A stretch of 64,000 bases of DNA from an uncultured Porphyromonadaceae bacterium (GTDB taxonomy: Bacteria; Bacteroidota; Bacteroidia; Bacteroidales; Muribaculaceae). The position numbers and the translations under genes were made by a program. Each line of letters opens with the position of its first letter. Positions within the stretch are counted from its first letter, which is position 1. Below are positions 16,136 through 24,916 of this stretch, one piece after another. The stretch spans positions 1 through 64,000 of the forward strand of contig URAU01000003.1 in assembly GCA_900545955.1 (NCBI GenBank). Reading direction: 5' to 3'. The notes under the pieces were generated by a model, which saw only the letters and a program-made list of their open reading frames with translations, did not search any database and had not been told where the DNA came from.

Positions 16136-16582
16136 ATGAACGAAAAGAAATCCGACATATTCGCCCGCTTGGACCATAAGGACGGCATGACCGTGCCCGA
16201 CGGCTTTTTCGAGCGTTTCGCTGCCGACATGGAGCAGAAGCTGCCGTATCGGCCCGAAGCCGAGGAGGCGCGGCGCCTTGAGCCGACGAAAACTACTTGG
16301 CAACGCGTGCGCGCGTATGTACATATGGCCGCCATGTTTGCCGGAATATGGTGTATGCTCAAGATGTTCACCATGATGACATCCGGAGGCGTGGATCTTT
16401 CAATCGACCGCAACCATATACTTACGGATGCTCTCAGCGATGAAAATTTTGTTTACGACTACATAATCGACGACGTCAGCCAGCGCGAGCTTCTCGATCA
16501 GATGTATTCCGACAGTATCTCTGTCGACGACATGACTCCGGTAGATTCGCTTTTCCTCGAGGAAGAGCTTTCCGACGAGTAG
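16136..16582 (+). CDS. Single-pass membrane protein following the ECF sigma factor
   Basis: About 148 residues from the ATG at 16136 (NEKKSDIFARLDHKDGMTVP). A cytoplasmic N-terminal half ends in one membrane helix (VRAYVHMAAMFAGIWCMLKMF, about 65-85). An acidic C-terminal half ends in many Asp and Glu (DDMTPVDSLFLEEELSDE). The topology resembles a small anti-sigma or sensor protein, but no known zinc-finger or RskA-type motif is present, so the function is open. An upstream in-frame ATG at 16091 would add 15 residues. It lies in an apparent operon with the sigma factor. Confidence 0.6.
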   Translation: MNEKKSDIFARLDHKDGMTVPDGFFERFAADMEQKLPYRPEAEEARRLEPTKTTWQRVRAYVHMAAMFAGIWCMLKMFTMMTSGGVDLSIDRNHILTDALSDENFVYDYIIDDVSQRELLDQMYSDSISVDDMTPVDSLFLEEELSDE

Positions 16583-16637
16583 TCACCGCAGGCCGTCCAC
16601 TCACTTTAAGCCAACCCAACAAACAACATAACCGACT

Positions 16638-17108
16638 ATGAAACTCCGCCGTATATTGCTCATTGTTGCCGCTGTGGTCTCCATGGCCGTTCAGTGCGCC
16701 ATGGCCCAGAAGCAGGCCCGCGAGCAATGGATGGATCAGATCAACCAGTACAAACGTACATATTTCACGAAAGAACTTGACCTCAATGCCCAGCAGCAGA
16801 CCAAATTCTTTCAACTTTACGACGAGATGACCGAGCAGACCGACCGGATTGACCGGGAGGCCCGCGCTATGGAGCAGAGGCTCACTGACGCATCTGATGT
16901 CACTGATCTCGAATACGAGAAGGCTACCGAGGCAATGTTCGACGCCAAGGTGCAGCAGGCGGAAGTGGAAAAAGCGTATATGCTTAAATTCAAGGATATA
17001 CTTACCCGCAAACAGCTGTTTAAACTCAAGGGCGTAGAGCGGAAGTTCTCCCGTGAGATGATGCGCCAGCACAACCGGCTTCGCCGTTCGCGTGTCGACG
17101 GCAAATGA
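16638..17108 (+). CDS. Spy/CpxP-like periplasmic helical protein
   Basis: 156 residues. A signal peptide (LLIVAAVVSMAVQCAMA) precedes an all-helical charged domain with ELDLNAQQQTKFFQLYDEM, which resembles the LTxxQ motif of Spy/CpxP. It also has a repeated helical stretch near FKDILTRKQLFKLKGVERKF. Members act as ATP-independent periplasmic chaperones or envelope-stress modulators. Its place behind an ECF sigma gene fits an envelope-stress module. The match is by helix pattern and motif, not by close identity. A strong terminator follows. Confidence 0.7.
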   Translation: MKLRRILLIVAAVVSMAVQCAMAQKQAREQWMDQINQYKRTYFTKELDLNAQQQTKFFQLYDEMTEQTDRIDREARAMEQRLTDASDVTDLEYEKATEAMFDAKVQQAEVEKAYMLKFKDILTRKQLFKLKGVERKFSREMMRQHNRLRRSRVDGK

Positions 17109-17224
17109 TTTCCGCATTGGAGGTGAGCATCGTAGCAGCTTCGCCTCCGACTCGTTATCCTATAGAATAATAGAACATTAGTAATTTAAATTCCGGCTTC
17201 GAACACCTTATGTTTGAGAATCCG

Positions 17225-17263
17225 AAACGGCAAGGAAGGACTCGGTTCCACTCCTTGCCGTTT
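17225..17263 (+). terminator. Rho-independent terminator after the sigma-factor operon
   Basis: A 12-bp stem (AAACGGCAAGGA pairing with TCCTTGCCGTTT) with a 15-base loop and a T-tail (TTTTGCT). It lies 116 bases after the Spy-like stop and 45 bases before the alpha-2-macroglobulin start. The rest of 17109-17308 shows nothing else, and no consensus promoter for the next gene was found. Confidence 0.8.
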
Positions 17264-17308
17264 TGCTAAGGGGTTCTTCCGGACATATACATCTAATATA
17301 TACAGCAT

Positions 17309-20300
17309 ATGAAATTCGGTATGTCAGCTATCCGTCTGGTTCTTGCGGCTCTTATCGCCGCATTGTTTTCCCATTCAGTGCAGGCTGCCCGTAAGGGGAC
17401 TGCTCCGGATTTTGCGTTTCCGCTTAAAGTTGAGGCATCGGCTAAGAAGGATTTGAAACATGCCGTCGAGGCATCCGATGGCCCCATGATTGTCAATTCA
17501 TTGATACGCATGGGGCTGGCAAAGGGAGCCGTCTCCTCCGACTCTCTGCCGGAAGTGCTCGCTATGGTGCGCACTACTGCAGAAAAGCCTGGAATCCCCG
17601 CCGATGCGCGCGCCATGCTTCGGCTGCTTGAGGCCCGTATATACACAGAAATATATCAGGCCGACAGTTATCGCTATCGCCAGCGCGCGGTAGCCGAAAC
17701 TGATTATCAGTCTGAAGACTACACGCTTTGGAACCGACAGATATTTCTCGACCGTATCTCGCAACTTATCGGTGAAGCTGTTGCCGACCGCGACGCGCTC
17801 ATTTCCACCCCGATCAGCGAATATGCGGCCTGCATCGACTACGATCGCACTTCCACCACGTTCTATCCCACACTTTACGATTTCGTGGCTACGCGGGCCA
17901 TCGACTGCCTTCAGCCGTTTGTAGATTATGGCCGCACGCTCTCTGCGTCGCTGGCATCCGATCCGCTCGACCAATCGCTTTATCCCGTTTCGGAATCCAA
18001 TCCCACCGGACGTATTCTCGGCTTATACCGCAGTATGATTCGGGGCCGCGAACTTGCCGCCCCGGGAATCCATGAGCGCCGCGAGATGCTTTTGTTTATT
18101 CTGCCGCATGTGTTTCGCGCAGATAGTCAGGATAATATGTTGCCCGCTTTCCTGCGCAAGCCCGAAACATTCGATTACGATGCCTGGATGACGGCGTTCC
18201 GCAGTTGTTCGCAGTCCGATTATGCAATCGAACTGCTCTTCCCTGCCGCCGACGTAGCCGGAAACGACTCCCGCAAGGAGCTCTACGACATTTTCACCTC
18301 CTTTCTTGCGTCTGCACCCGAATATTTCAATATCAATGCGGTTAAAAACCGTATCGCCGACCTTTCGCGGGGAAATGTCGAAGTGGATTACCCCTCCCAG
18401 ATGGCTAAAGGGCATCCGACAAAGGTAAGCGTCAGGATGCGCAACGTAAATTCCGCCACTATCGAGCTCTACCGGCTTCCTGATACTGCTTCTGCCGACC
18501 AATGGCAACGCATTCCCGCAGGAAATCCAGTAGCCACATATACGGTTGAAGCCGAGGGCACAATACCTTTCGCCTCGACTCAGACTTCGGAGATTACGTT
18601 TCCGGAATTCGGCCGATATATTATTGTGCCCGAATTCAAGGGGATGGAATCGCCTCGGGGACGCACTTACGCCACCGTTGTCTGCTCGGATATCGCTGCC
18701 GGAGCATTCGGACATACGGATGGCTGCACTGCTACCGTGGTCGATTTCCTTTCGGGTGCTTCTCTCGAGGGGGCGACGCTAACACTCTATCCTTGGCGAC
18801 GAAATTCCGTGCCGACAGCCATGAAAGGCACGACCGACGCTGATGGTTTCCTCTCGTTTGCCTCCGACCTCCACGGCAATATTGGCGCCTCAAAAGGCGA
18901 CGACCGGTTCGGTACCAGGTTCAGCGTCTATCCTTTCGGAATGCGCGATACATCCACAACGTATCAGGCTGAATTCCAGACAGCTCTCGCTCTTTATCGG
19001 CCCGGTGATACGGTCGATTTCTCAGCTATACTCACTGTGAAAAAGGGTAATGGCAAAAGTCGACTCGCATCCGACAGAAGTCTTACCGTCGAACTTTACG
19101 ATGCAAACGGGCAGAAAGCAGACACACAGACACTGACCACCGATGGCTGGGGGCGCGTCTGCGGTTCGTTCAAGCTCCCCTCTACGGGTGTGACGGGTCA
19201 TTTTGGCCTCCGCGCACGTATCGGCGACACTTATATAGGATGGCGTGGAGTGATGGTCAGCGACTATAAACTGCCTACTTTCACGGTTTCAATCGACTCC
19301 GTAATTCGCCCTGCCACGCCAACCGACGCGGCACGCATTTATGGCACTGCCACCACCTTCGCCGGATTCCCTGTAGGCGATTCCAATGTTTCTGCAACCG
19401 TGAAAGTCCGCACCGGATTCTGGTTCTGGAGCGCCACGTCGCCGGTATTCTATGAGGCGAAAGGGAAGACGGACGCCACCGGGCGGTTCTGTATTGAAAT
19501 ATCGGCCGATGCGATAGCTTCGAGTCCCGCACCTTCGGGATATTTCCTTGCCGACGTCACTGTCAGCTCTCCCGACGGCGAAACACGTCAGGTGTCGACC
19601 GGTTTTAACATGGGAAAACCCGAGGTGATTCAGATTTCGGTTCCGGAGGTGTTCACCGTCGGAGAGTCGAAAGCCGACGTCAGAATGCTCGACTTTAACG
19701 GACGTCCTGACCGCAAGGACTCGCATTATACCATTTATCGCCTTGAAGGCCAAGGCGAAAGTAACGGGACAAAGGTCGCTGAGGGCGCTGTGCCTGCCGA
19801 CGGTGCGCTGACCGAAGTTCTCGGAGCACTCCCGCAGGGACGCTATGTGGTAACGGTCGCACCCGACGATTCCTCGCTTGCCGATTTGGCCTGGAGTTCA
19901 CCGTTCGTGGTCTACAATCCTGACGAAACAGAATCGCCAGTCGCTGAACTGCTCTGGCTCCCGACTGAGACCGTTACCGCTGATGCCGATGGAAATGTCT
20001 CTTTCCGCTTTGCTATAGGAGGCGGTAATGCCAACGTTCTGGCTGCCATAAGCGATTCCGACGGCGGACTTATAGAGAAACGTTGGCTCCGGAATGTGGC
20101 GGGACAGCATACGTTCAATTTCCGCATGCCTTATTCCGAGAAAACCTATCGTATATATCTCCGTTCGGTCCGGAACGGCGAATCAGCTTCCGTATCGCTT
20201 ACGGTATATCCCTATAAATCGAAGGAGAAACTGCAGATTACGTTCGAGACCTTCCGCAATAAAGTGCTCCCTCTTGGCAATGAGACGATCACACTGCGTG

Positions 20301-22996
20301 TGAAGGGTGTTGACGGAGCCGACCCGCGCAGTGCGGTTATTCTCGATATGTCTAACCGTGCCATCGATGTGCTTGCCCCCAATGCATTGACATTTAACGT
20401 ACCCTCGGCCTATTTCCGCGGACTTAACGTCGACGGGCTCTCGTTCGGACGCGAATCCTCGGGCGTAGCTCAGGCTTACACTTATCTGGAGACCGCCGAT
20501 ATGCAGTCGCCCGCCTTCAATATGTACGGCCGTTCGTTTATGATGCGTCGGTTTAAAAACCTCATGATTCGTGGAGCAAGAGCCGCCGTTACTATGGGCG
20601 CCAAAGCTCCTATGATGGATGCGGTTGAGGAGGCGGCCGACGAAGTTGCGGTTGAATCTGTGCAGGAGTCCAAACAATACGCTTCGGCTGATGCCGGCGC
20701 ATCAATTGAAACTGAAAAAGGTTCCGGCACTACGACGGAGGAAAAGACGCCCGAAGTCAGCTACCGCCCTTCGGAGATACCGCTTGCATTTTTCCGTCCG
20801 ATGCTCGCCACCGACGCCGACGGTTCTCTGAAAGTGGAATATACTGTTCCCGACGCCAATACCACGTGGATAATCCGCGCTCTTGCCTACAACGCGTCGC
20901 TCCTCTCGGCAACTGCCGACGCAGAGGTAGTGGCATCTCGTCCGCTGATGGTGTCGCTCAACGCTCCGCGCTTCCTCCGTACGGCCGACCGCGTTGTGCT
21001 CCTTGCGTCGGTAATGAACGCCTCCGACTCCACTCTCACAGCCGACTCCGAGATTCAGATTCTCAATGCGGCCGACAATACGGTGCTGACCGAAACCACT
21101 GTTTCCACGGTAATTGAGGCCGGCTCGCGCGGCGTAGTCGCATTGCCCTTTGAGGTTCCCGTCGGAGTCAATGGCCTTGTATGCCGCGTGCGCTCGGTTT
21201 CCGGGCTCTATTCCGACGGCGAGCAGACGCTCGTGCCCGTGCTTCCCTCCGATCAGGATGTAGTGGAGTCGCAGATGTTCTATCTCGCTCCCGGCCAGGA
21301 GCATTTCTCCATGACGATTGCCGGTGTCGGACCCCAAGGGCGTGCCTATCTCGATTTTACCGAGAATCCGGTCTGGACGGTGGTCAGCGCCCTCCCCGGA
21401 CTGCGCACCAACGATATAGACTCATCGATCGAAGCGGCCGCATCGCTCTTCTCGGCCGCTGTGGCCGACGGGCTGATGAAGCGTTATCCGGAGATTGCCC
21501 GCGCACTCCGCCGCTGGAGCACCAATCCAAACGATTCCGCACTTGTAAGCCAGCTTGAGAAAAACGATCAGTTGAAGGCCATCCTTCTCAACGATACTCC
21601 CTGGGTAGGGCAGGCGCTCTCGCAGACGCAGAGAATGCAGCGCCTTGTTCTTCTCCTCGACAATAAGAATACTTCGGTCGTTATCGCCGACGCTATCGAC
21701 CGCCTTGGCCGCTGCTTCACTTCCGAGGGCGCATGGTGCTGGACACCCCGCTATCCGGAGCCCTCCCGATGGGCCACAGACATGATTCTCGATATGCTCG
21801 GGTCGCTCAACCGTCTGCAGATGCTTCCGGCCGACGATAAACTCAGCCAGATGGCGGAATCGGCAATCCGGTGGACTGACCGACAGGCTGTAAAAGCCTA
21901 CGCCGAGAGCCCCAAACAGGATTTTACGGAATATGCCTATCTGCGCTCGCTGTGGACGGATGTGAAACCGTCGTCGGCAGCCGCAAAGGTAATCCGCGCG
22001 CAGGTGAACCGCATTCTCTCGGGATGGTCCGACCATTCGGTGGTGCTTAAAGGAGCCGACGCTTTGATTCTCAACGCCAACGGGTATCATGCCTCGGCCC
22101 GTAGAATCCTTGAGTCGCTCCGCCAGTATGCCACCCGCACCCCTGAGCGCGGAATGTGGTGGCAGCAGCTTGAAAACGAATGGTTTCTCTCGCTCGACAA
22201 GGTGGGTTGCACCGGTATTCTTCTCGATGCTTTTGCCACCATTGAGCCCGGTTGCGCCGATGTCGACGCCATCCGCCAGTGGCTCGTGCTTGAAAAGATG
22301 AACACCGACTGGGGCAACAACATAATTACTTCGCAGGTAATCGCTTCAATTCTTGCGTCGGGCTCGGAATGGACTATTGCTCCTCGCCAGACGGCCATCC
22401 ATATCGGCGACACGCTCGTCGAACCGGAAAATTCCGAATCCTACACCGGGTCGTTTATCGAGCCTATAACATCGCTTGTGACCCGTGGAACAGAACTGAC
22501 AATCGACCGCCAGGCCAATTATCCTTCGGTAGGTGCTGTGGTTTCGATGCGTCGTCTCCCCATGGATTCCATCATGGCCGTCGGTTGCACCGACCTCAGT
22601 ATAACCAAGCAATTGGCCGTGATGCGCGATGGGCTCTGGATTGCTTCCGACCGCTTCAACCGGGGAGACCGCGTGAGAGTTACGCTCACAGTCCGTGCCG
22701 ATGCCGACATGGACTATGTGGTGATTTCCGATGCGCGCGCGGCAACGTTCGAGCCGGTAGATCAGCTGCCGACACCCGTGTGGAGCGAAAACCTCTGCTT
22801 CTACCGCGAGAACCGCGATTCGGCCACAAATCTCTTTATCTCCCGGCTGCCTCGTGGCGTCTACGTGCTCGCCTATGAATTGTTCGCTACCCAGGAGGGC
22901 ACGTTCGCCTCGGGTGTGGCGCAGGCTCAGAGTCAGTATCGACCGGCCATAGCGGCTCATTCCGGAGGTGCTGTTGTGGAGGTGGCTCCACAATAA
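17309..22996 (+). CDS. Large bacterial alpha-2-macroglobulin-like protein without thioester motif
   Basis: 1895 residues with an Ala/Leu-rich signal peptide (MKFGMSAIRLVLAALIAALF) and no lipobox. Macroglobulin domains occupy the first half; the MG2 core PGDTVDFSAILTVKKG is near 563. A low-complexity acidic segment (about 1100-1150) leads into the A2M signature (SEIPLAFFRPMLATDADGSL, about 1150) and an alpha/alpha-toroid domain (about 1360-1700). At the toroid start, where the GCxEQ thioester usually sits, the sequence reads LRTNDIDSSIEAAASLF. Covalent trapping of proteases is therefore not expected. A periplasmic or surface protease-inhibitor role is inferred from the family. The next gene starts 78 bases downstream. 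Confidence 0.9.
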   Translation: MKFGMSAIRLVLAALIAALFSHSVQAARKGTAPDFAFPLKVEASAKKDLKHAVEASDGPMIVNSLIRMGLAKGAVSSDSLPEVLAMVRTTAEKPGIPADARAMLRLLEARIYTEIYQADSYRYRQRAVAETDYQSEDYTLWNRQIFLDRISQLIGEAVADRDALISTPISEYAACIDYDRTSTTFYPTLYDFVATRAIDCLQPFVDYGRTLSASLASDPLDQSLYPVSESNPTGRILGLYRSMIRGRELAAPGIHERREMLLFILPHVFRADSQDNMLPAFLRKPETFDYDAWMTAFRSCSQSDYAIELLFPAADVAGNDSRKELYDIFTSFLASAPEYFNINAVKNRIADLSRGNVEVDYPSQMAKGHPTKVSVRMRNVNSATIELYRLPDTASADQWQRIPAGNPVATYTVEAEGTIPFASTQTSEITFPEFGRYIIVPEFKGMESPRGRTYATVVCSDIAAGAFGHTDGCTATVVDFLSGASLEGATLTLYPWRRNSVPTAMKGTTDADGFLSFASDLHGNIGASKGDDRFGTRFSVYPFGMRDTSTTYQAEFQTALALYRPGDTVDFSAILTVKKGNGKSRLASDRSLTVELYDANGQKADTQTLTTDGWGRVCGSFKLPSTGVTGHFGLRARIGDTYIGWRGVMVSDYKLPTFTVSIDSVIRPATPTDAARIYGTATTFAGFPVGDSNVSATVKVRTGFWFWSATSPVFYEAKGKTDATGRFCIEISADAIASSPAPSGYFLADVTVSSPDGETRQVSTGFNMGKPEVIQISVPEVFTVGESKADVRMLDFNGRPDRKDSHYTIYRLEGQGESNGTKVAEGAVPADGALTEVLGALPQGRYVVTVAPDDSSLADLAWSSPFVVYNPDETESPVAELLWLPTETVTADADGNVSFRFAIGGGNANVLAAISDSDGGLIEKRWLRNVAGQHTFNFRMPYSEKTYRIYLRSVRNGESASVSLTVYPYKSKEKLQITFETFRNKVLPLGNETITLRVKGVDGADPRSAVILDMSNRAIDVLAPNALTFNVPSAYFRGLNVDGLSFGRESSGVAQAYTYLETADMQSPAFNMYGRSFMMRRFKNLMIRGARAAVTMGAKAPMMDAVEEAADEVAVESVQESKQYASADAGASIETEKGSGTTTEEKTPEVSYRPSEIPLAFFRPMLATDADGSLKVEYTVPDANTTWIIRALAYNASLLSATADAEVVASRPLMVSLNAPRFLRTADRVVLLASVMNASDSTLTADSEIQILNAADNTVLTETTVSTVIEAGSRGVVALPFEVPVGVNGLVCRVRSVSGLYSDGEQTLVPVLPSDQDVVESQMFYLAPGQEHFSMTIAGVGPQGRAYLDFTENPVWTVVSALPGLRTNDIDSSIEAAASLFSAAVADGLMKRYPEIARALRRWSTNPNDSALVSQLEKNDQLKAILLNDTPWVGQALSQTQRMQRLVLLLDNKNTSVVIADAIDRLGRCFTSEGAWCWTPRYPEPSRWATDMILDMLGSLNRLQMLPADDKLSQMAESAIRWTDRQAVKAYAESPKQDFTEYAYLRSLWTDVKPSSAAAKVIRAQVNRILSGWSDHSVVLKGADALILNANGYHASARRILESLRQYATRTPERGMWWQQLENEWFLSLDKVGCTGILLDAFATIEPGCADVDAIRQWLVLEKMNTDWGNNIITSQVIASILASGSEWTIAPRQTAIHIGDTLVEPENSESYTGSFIEPITSLVTRGTELTIDRQANYPSVGAVVSMRRLPMDSIMAVGCTDLSITKQLAVMRDGLWIASDRFNRGDRVRVTLTVRADADMDYVVISDARAATFEPVDQLPTPVWSENLCFYRENRDSATNLFISRLPRGVYVLAYELFATQEGTFASGVAQAQSQYRPAIAAHSGGAVVEVAPQ

Positions 22997-23074
22997 GCTG
23001 TGCAGTTCCATCGTTTCTTCATTGATCCCGCCGTGTAACCGTCAATTATACAGATAATAACCCTACAGATTACA

Positions 23075-24751
23075 TTGAGACTTTCACTCAGATTCCTGAT
23101 AAATGTTCTGGCAACCGTTGCCGTGGTTTTCCATGGCAACGGTGCCGACTTTTCATTTAACCCATCCGAGGGCTCCGAAGCTCCCAAGCATGAGATGCGC
23201 GGCGCATGGCTTGCAACAGTCTATGGCATCGACTGGCCCTCGAAGCAAGGGGCCACCGTCGCAGTGGCCGAAGAGCAGCGACGTGAGCTGCGCAAAATCC
23301 TCGACGTGCTTCAGGCTTCGGGTATCAACGCCGTGATGTTTCAGGTGCGGTCGATGTCCGACGCGCTATATCCCTCGAAGTTCGAACCATGGAGCCAGTG
23401 GCTTACAGGAGCGCGCGGTGCGGCACCCGCCAAAGGATGGAATCCGCTGGAGTTTGCCGTGGCCGAGGCTCATGCGCGCGGAATGGAGTTGCATGCCTGG
23501 GTTAATCCTTTCCGGCTGGCTAATGCCGCGGCTCCCGCAGCCGTCAGGGCGGCCTCCGGTCGGGCGGTATTCGATCCCGTAGGTAAGGGATGGGTAATCG
23601 CCTATGGACAGACAGAAAAAATAAAGACGGCTGCGCGTGGCAAAGGGAAGAAAGGCAAGAAAGGCAAGCGTACGAACGCCTATACCACTAAGACGAAATG
23701 GACTTCGATTCTTGATCCGGGCAATCCCGAGGCGCGGCGCCATATTGTGGATGTATGTCGGGAAATCATTACGGATTACGATGTTGACGGACTCGTTTTC
23801 GACGACTATTTTTATCCCGACCGTCTGCCCCTCGGCGACGGATACGATTATTCCGAATGGATAGCGCAGACCACGCCCGAGGGTGGGGGAGAACCCTCTA
23901 TGAGTCAGGCAGACTGGCGTCGCGACAATGTGGCGCGCACGATTGCCGAAGTTTCGGAGATGGTAAGGAAAGTGCGCCCTTGGGTGCGCTTCGGCGTAGC
24001 TCCGGCCGGCGTGGGCGGAGGCAACGGCGCCGCTACCGAGCCTTATGGGCTGCGGGCGCCGGAGGTTGGCAACGACTGGATGTACGACCGCATTTTCTGC
24101 GACCCGGTTCGGTGGCTTGCCGACGGCAGTGTCGACTATGTGTCGCCGCAGATTTACTGGGCCTGCGACCATGCCACCAATCCTTATGAGCCTATAGCAC
24201 GCTGGTGGGCCGACGTGGCTATATACTTCGGACGCCATTGTTATCCGAGTCAGAAGGTGCTTGCTCTTCCTGCCGGAGCGGAAGCGTGGGGGGAGCAATG
24301 CCGCGAGGTGGAGGTCAACCGACACGCCTCTTCCGGAATCGGCCCGGGTGAGATTTTCTATTCTTCAGCCCATCTGAGCGGCAAACAGGCCTACGGACTT
24401 GGCGAGGCGTTGCGTTCGGGTGTGTTCGAGCATCCGGCCCTCATGCCGGTCACTCCATGGAAAGAAGCCCCGAATCCGGGTGCAGTGCAGCAGCTTGTAC
24501 GAAAAGGAAACAGACTGAGCTGGTATCCTCAGCCCGATATGCGCTATGTGGTCTATGCCATCCCCTCGGAAGTGGGGATGCTTGATGCCGTTTCGTCCGA
24601 CGGCGCTAATTTCGCCACGCGCTATATCCAGGGCATTGTCTACGGCCATTCATTCGACCTCGCTCCCGACAAAATCAAGAACCACTGGTTTGCCGTCGCA
24701 CCCTACGACCGCTATGGCAACGAGTGGGAACCGGCGATAATCGGCCTCTGA
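23075..24751 (+). CDS. Secreted GHL10-type glycoside hydrolase-like protein (DUF187/PF02638)
   Basis: 558 residues. The only start giving a signal peptide is TTG at 23075 (RLSLRFLINVLATVAVVFHG); the first in-frame ATG falls inside the catalytic domain. MRGAWLATVYGIDWPSKQG, INAVMFQVRSMSDALYPSKFEPWSQWLTG (in two parts), GMELHAWVNPFR, DYDVDGLVFDDYFYP and YVSPQIYW are hallmarks of the GHL10 TIM barrel, with likely catalytic acids in FDDYFYP. A C-terminal fibronectin-like segment (from about 470) follows. Family members act on cell-wall or polysaccharide glycans, but the substrate is unknown. An unusual Lys/Gly-rich insertion sits at about 186-198. The minus-strand frame inside it is a shadow. Confidence 0.88.
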   Translation: MRLSLRFLINVLATVAVVFHGNGADFSFNPSEGSEAPKHEMRGAWLATVYGIDWPSKQGATVAVAEEQRRELRKILDVLQASGINAVMFQVRSMSDALYPSKFEPWSQWLTGARGAAPAKGWNPLEFAVAEAHARGMELHAWVNPFRLANAAAPAAVRAASGRAVFDPVGKGWVIAYGQTEKIKTAARGKGKKGKKGKRTNAYTTKTKWTSILDPGNPEARRHIVDVCREIITDYDVDGLVFDDYFYPDRLPLGDGYDYSEWIAQTTPEGGGEPSMSQADWRRDNVARTIAEVSEMVRKVRPWVRFGVAPAGVGGGNGAATEPYGLRAPEVGNDWMYDRIFCDPVRWLADGSVDYVSPQIYWACDHATNPYEPIARWWADVAIYFGRHCYPSQKVLALPAGAEAWGEQCREVEVNRHASSGIGPGEIFYSSAHLSGKQAYGLGEALRSGVFEHPALMPVTPWKEAPNPGAVQQLVRKGNRLSWYPQPDMRYVVYAIPSEVGMLDAVSSDGANFATRYIQGIVYGHSFDLAPDKIKNHWFAVAPYDRYGNEWEPAIIGL

Positions 24752-24781
24752 TTCCATGGATTCCGATGGTTTGATTTATGG

Positions 24782-24802
24782 AAAGTGTAAAATTTACACT
24801 TT
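24782..24802. promoter_or_regulatory. Perfect 21-bp palindrome upstream of uxuA, candidate AraR operator
   Basis: Ten-base arms AAAGTGTAAA and TTTACACTTT flank a single central A. The centre lies about 58 bp upstream of the -7 box, nearly the same as the spacing at the arabinose operon (about 61 bp). The GTGTaAAATTtACAC core is shared with 15308-15330. Confidence 0.7.
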
Positions 24803-24823
24803 TTAAGTCTATATTGGTGGCTT

Positions 24824-24857
24824 TTTGGTTTTTGTTTGTCAAATTTTACTAACTTTG
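24824..24857 (+). promoter_or_regulatory. Promoter of the uxuA operon
   Basis: -7 box TAACTTTG (24850-24857), a full consensus match. The best -33 TTTG is at 24824-24827 with a 22-bp spacer, slightly long. Predicted start near 24864. Confidence 0.6.
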
Positions 24858-24862
24858 TGTGT

Positions 24863-24885
24863 CGGCACATCCTGGCGATGTGCCG
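24863..24885 (+). other. 5'-terminal stem-loop of the uxuA transcript
   Basis: A 9-bp perfect stem (CGGCACATC and GATGTGCCG) with a 5-base loop (CTGGC), predicted to form at the very 5' end of the mRNA. It would sequester an in-frame ATG at 24878. It may protect the transcript or keep ribosomes from the false start. Confidence 0.55.
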
Positions 24886-24916
24886 AAGATTTGTACTTAA
24901 CCTCAAACTGCCTGCC

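Noticed and set aside
24836..24916. N-terminal extension of UxuA
   Set aside because: It would start upstream of the promoter -7 box. The conserved MEKTWRWFGPNDP start is at 24917.
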